NCBI GenBank assembly: GCA_017561285.1
Contig: JAFZDG010000309.1
Location: 1 to 7,164 of the forward strand
Length of the DNA: 7,164 nt
DNA from: Bacteroidaceae bacterium
GTDB lineage: Bacteria > Bacteroidota > Bacteroidia > Bacteroidales > Barnesiellaceae_A
Reading direction: 5' to 3'
The notes beneath the pieces were generated by a model. The model was not told where the DNA came from. It did no database searches and saw nothing but the letters and a program-made list of their open reading frames with translations. The translations under genes and the position numbers were made by a program. Position 1 is the stretch's first letter. Every line of letters begins with the position of its first letter. This document shows positions 1 through 5,420 of the stretch, piece after piece.

Positions 1-1308
1 ATACTACTCACAGTTGCATCTATTGCGACTCTCCCCGTCATGGCTCGCGACATCAACATTGCAGCCATCGACTCATTCATCAACCATATCGAGCAACACA
101 ATCAAGGCATCGGTTCGGTATCGGTAGCTCACAACGGCACTGTACTATACACACGACACTATGGACAACAATCTGTAGCCCCCGCCCCTACTCACTACCA
201 AATAGGCTCTATAACAAAAACCTTTACAGCCACGCTTATTCATCGACTTTGCTACGAAGGTAAGCTATCGCTCGACACTACCCTCGATCAATTCTTCCCC
301 AATATATCTACAGCCGACAGCATTACTATACGCCAACTGCTCAACCACACATCCGGATTGGCCGACTTCACCATCAAGCAAGACACACTCATTCAGTGGC
401 TCACACAACCTGCCTCACAACAAGAGATTCTTGACGAGATAGACCGTCAAGATGTACTCTTTGCACCCGGCAGCAACACCCGCTACTCCAACACTGCCTA
501 CTATCTGTTGGGCCGCATTGCCGAACAACTATACAACGCACCATTTGCCACCCTATTGCAACGCGAAATTACCACACCCCTATCTCTCGGCGACACCCAC
601 TCATGCCAGTCTGAGCAATATCAGGCCGCCACACCCTATCGTCTCAACACAGCCAACAAGTGGCAACAAGTAGAAGATTTCTACTTCCCCAACGTCACTG
701 CCGTTGGCGATATGGTATCGACAACAACCGACCTCATTACATTTATCAATGCACTCTTCAACGGCACATTGGTCGATAGTACATGCCTCACACAGATGAT
801 ACCATCTGAACAATCGGCATTCGGCGGAGGACTAATGCTTATGCCCTTCTACGATCACATCTTTTATGGCCACGCAGGCGACACCTACGGCACACACACT
901 GCCGTTATGCACAACCCATCCGACAGCATCTCCATTGCCATAGCCATCAACGGCTGTGCCATACCTCGCAACGATATGCTCATAGGTATAGCAAGTGCCA
1001 TTTATGATATCGATTACGAATACCCCGACTTCAGCCAACATCAACAATACACAGCAACCGATCAAGAGTTGGCTCAATACGCAGGTCTGTTCAATTCGAG
1101 CCTCATCGATTTACCGATGGACATCACTTACAACCCAACCGATGGCAACCTATCACTGCAACTACGCGGACAACCTGCCATATGGCTCGAAGCCAAAAGT
1201 CCGGGCGTATTCATCAACTCGCCCACAGGGGTAGCCATAAAATTCAAAGACAAAGACCGATTTACATTCAAGCAATTCGGTCGCATACTCATCTACACCC
1301 GACAATAA
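1..1308 (+). CDS. Exported serine hydrolase, class C beta-lactamase / S12 peptidase family (5' end missing)
   Basis: This is probably a periplasmic or envelope serine hydrolase acting on a peptide, ester or amide; the substrate cannot be told. Residues are numbered from the Met at position 40. All three active-site motifs are visible: Ser57-Ile-Thr-Lys60 (SxxK, nucleophile and general base), Tyr149-Ser-Asn151 (YxN) and His278-Ala-Gly280 (the HxG form of the third motif, common in esterase and peptidase relatives where true beta-lactamases have KTG). From about residue 335 a beta-rich C-terminal domain follows, as in many multidomain members. The frame is open upstream of that Met to base 1 and reads ILLTVASIATLPV before MARD, which looks like the hydrophobic core and cleavage region of a signal peptide. 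The true start is therefore outside the window and the Met at 40 is internal. The gene converges on serA with a terminator between them. Antibiotic hydrolysis should not be inferred from the family name. Confidence 0.9.
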   Translation: MLLTVASIATLPVMARDINIAAIDSFINHIEQHNQGIGSVSVAHNGTVLYTRHYGQQSVAPAPTHYQIGSITKTFTATLIHRLCYEGKLSLDTTLDQFFPNISTADSITIRQLLNHTSGLADFTIKQDTLIQWLTQPASQQEILDEIDRQDVLFAPGSNTRYSNTAYYLLGRIAEQLYNAPFATLLQREITTPLSLGDTHSCQSEQYQAATPYRLNTANKWQQVEDFYFPNVTAVGDMVSTTTDLITFINALFNGTLVDSTCLTQMIPSEQSAFGGGLMLMPFYDHIFYGHAGDTYGTHTAVMHNPSDSISIAIAINGCAIPRNDMLIGIASAIYDIDYEYPDFSQHQQYTATDQELAQYAGLFNSSLIDLPMDITYNPTDGNLSLQLRGQPAIWLEAKSPGVFINSPTGVAIKFKDKDRFTFKQFGRILIYTRQ

Positions 1309-1327
1309 GAAAGCATTGCCATAAACG

Positions 1328-1368
1328 ACAATCGCACCACCCACAAGGGCAGTGCGATTGTTTTATTT
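1328..1368 (+). terminator. Rho-independent terminator after the serine hydrolase
   Basis: A perfect 10-bp inverted repeat (ACAATCGCAC at 1328-1337, GTGCGATTGT at 1352-1361) encloses a 14-nt loop. On the + strand it is followed at once by TTTTATTT. It starts 20 bp after the hydrolase stop codon. On the - strand the same stem is followed by CGTTTAT, a weaker U-tract, so it may also end serA transcripts, but less convincingly. A second short imperfect hairpin (1369-1387) overlaps the end of serA. Confidence 0.8.
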
Positions 1369-1386
1369 ATTGGGCTATCAGCTCAA

Positions 1387-2307
1387 TTATTTGTTAACGC
1401 GGAATTTATCGATACCGTCGCGCAAGAAACCGATAGTTTGGTGAGCGGCAGCAATACCGGCGTTGATGTTAGCCTCAGCAGTTTGAGCACCCATTTTCTT
1501 AGGAGTAGCAAACACGCGGTTGCCAAATTTCTCTTTCAACTCATCGAGGTTAGCGGGAGCGATATCCGATGTGTAACGGAAGTCGGCACGCTCTTCCATG
1601 ATGCGCACGAGGTCAGCCTCGCATACAACCTCTTTACGAGCTGTGTTCACGAGCATAGCACCTTTGGGCATAATAGAAGTGAGTGAGTAGTTGATAGAGT
1701 TTTTAGTCTCGGCAGTTGCGGGAATGTGCAATGAAACATATTGGCAAGTGCGATACAACTCTTCTACGCTCTCTACGGGTTTAACACCGGCAGCAGCGAT
1801 AGCCTCTGCGGGGCAGAAGGGGTCAAATGCATATACGTCCATACCGAAACCTTGAGCAATACGAGCTACGTTACGGCCTACTTGACCAAATGCGTGGATA
1901 CCCAAAGTTTTACCCTTCAACTCTGTACCTGATGTACCGTCATATTGGTTACGAGCCATCATCACCATCATACCGAGAGCAAGCTCAGCAACAGCGTTTG
2001 AGTTTTGACCGGGAGTGTTCATTACACATACATTGTGTGCTGTAGCAGCCTCAAGATCTACGTTATCGTAACCGGCACCGGCACGTACTACAATCTTCAA
2101 GTTCTTAGCAGCATCCAATACTTCTGCATCAACTTTATCACTACGGATGATAATACCATCTACATCAGCTACAGCAGCAAGGAGTTGAGCCTTCTCTGTG
2201 TACTTTTCGAGCAATACGAGTTCTGCACCGGCAGCCTCAATTACTTCACGAATACCGTTTACAGCTACAGCTGCAAAGGGTTTTTCGGTTGCAACAAGAA
2301 TTTTCAT
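1387..2307 (-). CDS. serA: D-3-phosphoglycerate dehydrogenase, short lysine-type form
   Basis: This cytoplasmic enzyme oxidises 3-phosphoglycerate to 3-phosphohydroxypyruvate with NAD, the first step of serine synthesis. The 306 residues cover only the substrate- and nucleotide-binding domains. The ACT serine-sensing domain of the roughly 410-residue E. coli enzyme is absent, so feedback inhibition through ACT is not expected. Visible motifs are RAGAGYDNVD (75-84, substrate loop), AFGQVG (139-144, Rossmann loop with Ala for the first Gly), Asp162 (cofactor ribose) and Arg224 in NTARKE (catalytic). At the position of the usual catalytic His (TPH) the sequence has TPK, Lys270. The usual acid in the DxxxxE segment seems to be Asn253, though an alignment is needed. 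Short lysine-type enzymes are known from Entamoeba, with close homologues in Bacteroides. The start at 2307 has an in-frame TAA at 2335-2337. The gene lies 94 bp after serC on the same strand, and this linkage rules out most other 2-hydroxyacid dehydrogenases. Confidence 0.93.
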   Translation of the reverse strand: MKILVATEKPFAAVAVNGIREVIEAAGAELVLLEKYTEKAQLLAAVADVDGIIIRSDKVDAEVLDAAKNLKIVVRAGAGYDNVDLEAATAHNVCVMNTPGQNSNAVAELALGMMVMMARNQYDGTSGTELKGKTLGIHAFGQVGRNVARIAQGFGMDVYAFDPFCPAEAIAAAGVKPVESVEELYRTCQYVSLHIPATAETKNSINYSLTSIMPKGAMLVNTARKEVVCEADLVRIMEERADFRYTSDIAPANLDELKEKFGNRVFATPKKMGAQTAEANINAGIAAAHQTIGFLRDGIDKFRVNK

Positions 2308-2341
2308 TACAAAAATGTATGTTTTATTATTTGGTTAAATG

Positions 2342-2368
2342 CGCCACCACGCAGTGGCCCGCATGGCG
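2342..2368 (-). other. GC-rich inverted repeat in the serC-serA gap
   Basis: This short GC-rich block stands out in an A/T-rich intergenic region. CGCCA (2342-2346) pairs with TGGCG (2364-2368). Inside, CCAC (2347-2350) pairs with GTGG (2354-2357) over a 3-nt loop, leaving a bulge of about 6 nt. An alternative fold pairs GCCAC (2343-2347 region) with GTGGC (2354-2358). No U-tract follows on the - strand, so it is not a standard terminator. It could be an RNA-processing or stability element, an attenuator or a protein site. Confidence 0.4.
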
Positions 2369-2371
2369 ACG

Positions 2372-2379
2372 CAAAATTA
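2372..2379 (-). promoter_or_regulatory. Candidate internal promoter (-7 box) for serA
   Basis: On the - strand TAATTTTG matches the Bacteroidetes -7 consensus TAnnTTTG exactly. It lies 64 bp before the serA start, between serC and serA. No good TTTG is found about 20 bp upstream, so the promoter would depend on the -7 box alone. If used, the leader would begin near 2365 and carry most of the GC-rich inverted repeat at 2342-2368. The box could also be chance in an A/T-rich gap. Confidence 0.35.
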
Positions 2380-2401
2380 TTTATCTGCAACTATACAGTT
2401 A

Positions 2402-3484
2402 TTATTTGTGGAGGTTCTCAAACTCTTGCATGCAAGCTACCAAAGCCTCTACCGACTCTTTGGGACATGCGTTGTAGAGTGAAGCGCGGAAACCACCTAC
2501 CGAACGGTGACCTTTGATACCTACCATACCACGCTCTTTTGCAAATGCGAAGAACTCATCTTGCAAAGCCTCTTTACCGGGAGCCATTACGAAGCATACG
2601 TTCATCAACGAACGGTCTTCCTTAACAGCTGTACCTACGAACATCGAGTTGCGGTCGATCTCGTTGTAGAGCAACTCTGCTTTCTCTTTGTTCATCTTGT
2701 ACATTACTTCAAGACCACCAAGTTCTTTCACCCACTTCAATGTTTCGTGCATAACGAAGATGGGGAATACGGGAGGTGTGTTGAACATTGAACGGTTGCG
2801 AGCCTCTTCGGGATAGTGTGTAGCGTAGTCAACCATAGTTTGCAATTTACGCTCTGAGCTACCGAGAAGATCTTTGCGGATGATTACGAAAGTAACACCG
2901 GCGGGACCTACGTTCTTTTGTGCACCACCATAGATCATACCATATTTCTTCACGTCAACGGGACGAGACATAATGTCTGAAGACATATCTGCTACCAATG
3001 TGATGGGGCAGTCGATATCTTCGTGAATCTCTGTACCGTAGATTGTGTTGTTGGTTGTGATGTGGAAGTAGTCAGCATCAGCGGGGATAGTATAATCTTT
3101 GGGGATATAAGTGTAGTTCTTGTCTTCCGATGAAGCTACGATCTCTACATCACCATAGTATTTTGCCTCTTTAGCAGCCTTCTTAGCCCAAACACCAGTT
3201 TGCAAGTAAGCAGCTTTGTTCTTCAACAAGTTTGCGGGTACTTGGAAGAATTGTGTTGAAGCACCACCACCTACAAAGAATACTGCATAATCCTCGGGGA
3301 TGTTCAACAATTCACGCCACAATTGCTCAGTCTCAGCCATAATGCGCTCCCATCCGGGTGTACGGTGTGAAATCTCCAAAAGACCGATACCGGTACCGTC
3401 AAAATCACGAATAGCCTCAATAGCCGACTCAACAGCTTGTCTGGGCAATACGCAAGGTCCTGCGTTAAAATTGTGCTTTTTCAT
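2402..3484 (-). CDS. serC: Phosphoserine aminotransferase
   Basis: This PLP-dependent class V aminotransferase converts 3-phosphohydroxypyruvate and glutamate to O-phosphoserine and 2-oxoglutarate, the second step of serine synthesis. The same enzyme usually also serves pyridoxal phosphate synthesis through 4-phosphohydroxy-threonine. Its 360 residues are the normal family length. Visible features are NAGP near the N-terminus, GGGAST (72-77, cofactor phosphate), Trp99 (stacks on the PLP ring), Asp166 (pyridine nitrogen), Lys190 in GGAQKNVGPAG (Schiff base), and GHRSVGGFRAS (325-335) with Arg333 for the substrate carboxylate. The start at 3484 is fixed by an in-frame TAG five codons upstream (3497-3499). 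It is preceded by an A-rich GAAAAAAG stretch and no clear Shine-Dalgarno. It lies between gdhA and serA on the same strand. Its glutamate consumption is matched by the upstream gdhA product. Identity is secure. Confidence 0.97.
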   Translation of the reverse strand: MKKHNFNAGPCVLPRQAVESAIEAIRDFDGTGIGLLEISHRTPGWERIMAETEQLWRELLNIPEDYAVFFVGGGASTQFFQVPANLLKNKAAYLQTGVWAKKAAKEAKYYGDVEIVASSEDKNYTYIPKDYTIPADADYFHITTNNTIYGTEIHEDIDCPITLVADMSSDIMSRPVDVKKYGMIYGGAQKNVGPAGVTFVIIRKDLLGSSERKLQTMVDYATHYPEEARNRSMFNTPPVFPIFVMHETLKWVKELGGLEVMYKMNKEKAELLYNEIDRNSMFVGTAVKEDRSLMNVCFVMAPGKEALQDEFFAFAKERGMVGIKGHRSVGGFRASLYNACPKESVEALVACMQEFENLHK

Positions 3485-3550
3485 AATTACTTTTTTCTAT
3501 TTTGTATTGATTTATTATTACAATATTAATAATGTGTACTTATACGTAGA

Positions 3551-3583
3551 AGACATACCGAGGCATTACGCCTCGATATGTCT
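3551..3583 (-). terminator. Long hairpin after gdhA (terminator or processing site)
   Basis: Two 14-nt arms (3551-3564 and 3570-3583) enclose a 5-nt loop. On the - strand transcript the only imperfection is a U-G wobble; on the + strand the same position is a C-A mismatch. This suggests the structure serves the gdhA/serC direction. It lies 20 bp after the gdhA stop. No proper U-run follows on the - strand (next bases TCTACGTATAAG), so it may stabilise the gdhA mRNA end or permit partial read-through into serC rather than fully terminate. Confidence 0.6.
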
Positions 3584-3603
3584 GTTTGTATGGATAGTAT
3601 CGA

Positions 3604-4947
<1,344 letters not shown>

Positions 4948-5012
4948 CGTATTAGTTTTATAAGATTAGTACTTTGGTTTACACTTCTAGTTTTAATCTT
5001 GTTTAAAATCTT

Positions 5013-5026
5013 CGTACAAAAGTACG
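5013..5026. promoter_or_regulatory. Inverted repeat over the gdhA -7 box
   Basis: CGTAC (5013-5017) and GTACG (5022-5026) form a perfect 5-bp inverted repeat around AAAA, exactly covering the -7 element. Placement suggests a possible operator where a bound regulator would block polymerase. The arms are short and part of the symmetry comes from the promoter consensus itself, so this is tentative. Confidence 0.3.
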
Positions 5027-5048
5027 GCAACATTATTGAAAAAACAAA
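5017..5048 (-). promoter_or_regulatory. Bacteroidetes-type promoter of gdhA
   Basis: On the - strand a -33 TTTG (5045-5048) is followed after 20 bp by TACTTTTG (5017-5024). Both match the Bacteroides primary-sigma consensus (TTTG, about 19-21 bp, TAnnTTTG). Transcription should begin near 5010, giving a leader of roughly 60 nt before gdhA. This is the best promoter in the window and could drive gdhA alone or gdhA-serC-serA. Confidence 0.75.
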
Positions 5049-5117
5049 TTTTTTCACCACTTTTGACCAATTATTTATTAAAGTATCTTCTTTACACCTC
5101 ATTACCCCCATTTATTC

Positions 5118-5161
5118 CCTTCAAACCTACTTTTTACGCTGTTCTTTAACTCCTTCAAACC
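5118..5161. repeat. Pair of short direct repeats in the G-poor tract
   Basis: CCTTCAAACC occurs at 5118-5127 and again at 5152-5161. After each, similar pyrimidine-rich sequence follows (TACTTTTTACGC and ACACTTTTTTCGC), so the unit is an imperfect repeat of about 34 bp. On the - strand each copy carries GGTTTGAAGG. It could be a protein-binding repeat or simple-sequence drift. Confidence 0.4.
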
Positions 5162-5280
5162 ACACTTTTTTCGCCTCTTATTGCCTCTTTATTCTTTGCA
5201 ACAACGTCCCTTTCGCACTTTTTTATTTTCATCGCACAAATATTATTCAATTTTACACCTCAAATAGCAAAAAATAGTTG

Positions 5281-5288
5281 TAACTTTA
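5281..5288 (+). promoter_or_regulatory. Candidate -7 box for the coiled-coil gene
   Basis: TAACTTTA matches TAnnTTTG at 7 of 8 positions and is preceded by GTTG, a context common before Bacteroidales genes. There is no TTTG at the right -33 distance. If used, transcription would start near 5295, leaving a leader of about 125 nt containing the hairpin and small ORF below. An alternative is TTAGTTTG at 5390-5397 with TTTA 19 bp upstream; it is equally imperfect and would give a very short leader. Confidence 0.3.
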
Positions 5289-5313
5289 CACACAAATTTT
5301 TGCACATAACCCA

Positions 5314-5342
5314 CCGATGTCGTTTCACTCAAACATCATCGG
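5314..5342 (+). other. Hairpin in the leader of the coiled-coil gene
   Basis: CCGATG (5314-5319) pairs with CATCGG (5337-5342). After a 2x2 internal loop, GTTT (5322-5325) pairs with AAAC (5331-5334) over CACTC. A competing pairing, GATGT (5316-5320) with ACATC (5333-5337), uses the same bases. No U-run follows. The structure contains the start codon of the small ORF at 5317, so it could affect its translation. This is a prediction by eye only. Confidence 0.35.
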
Positions 5343-5382
5343 CCGTTTGTTTGCACCCGACAATGCTTTAAACACAGCTTGA
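5317..5382 (+). CDS. Possible 21-residue leader peptide
   Basis: A 21-codon ORF begins ATG TCG TTT and ends TGA at 5380-5382, 38 bp before the coiled-coil start and in another frame. Its product begins MSFHSNIIGRLFAPDN, faintly like the MSFFKNSLRALGFG opening of the downstream protein (shared MSF and N6). Its base composition is more coding-like than the A/T-rich sequence just upstream. A frame this short is readily expected by chance, no ribosome-binding site is evident and no function is known. Alternatives are a leader peptide controlling the next gene, a remnant of a duplicated 5' end, or noise. Confidence 0.25.
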   Translation: MSFHSNIIGRLFAPDNALNTA

Positions 5383-5420
5383 GGGACGTTTAGTTTGTTT
5401 TACACATTATTATTTAAGAT

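Larger units (their letters stand above)
4948..5420. other. Divergent intergenic region, no long gene
   Basis: These 473 bp separate gdhA (-) from the coiled-coil gene (+). The gdhA-proximal part holds the gdhA promoter. The middle (5081-5250) is strongly G-poor on the + strand: I count 9 G against 51 C in 170 bases. It contains two copies of CCTTCAAACC 34 bp apart. The last 140 bp hold a weak candidate promoter, a hairpin and a possible 21-codon ORF. No tRNA, rRNA or recognisable ncRNA is seen. A longer open frame across 4861-5277 (+) is low-complexity, rich in Phe, Leu and Ser, overlaps gdhA antisense and is not a credible gene. Confidence 0.7.

Noticed and set aside
1..1308. Antibiotic-resistance beta-lactamase
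   Set aside because: The third motif is HAG rather than KTG and an extra C-terminal domain is present, so a peptidase or esterase relative is more likely.
2005..2517. 170-codon open frame on the + strand across serA and the serA-serC gap
   Set aside because: It is antisense to two well-identified genes, has Cys/Tyr/Ser-rich low-quality composition and no recognisable domain.
3485..3550. Dedicated serC promoter (TAATATTG on the - strand)
   Set aside because: The -7 match is imperfect and no TTTG lies at a suitable distance, so it is not supported.
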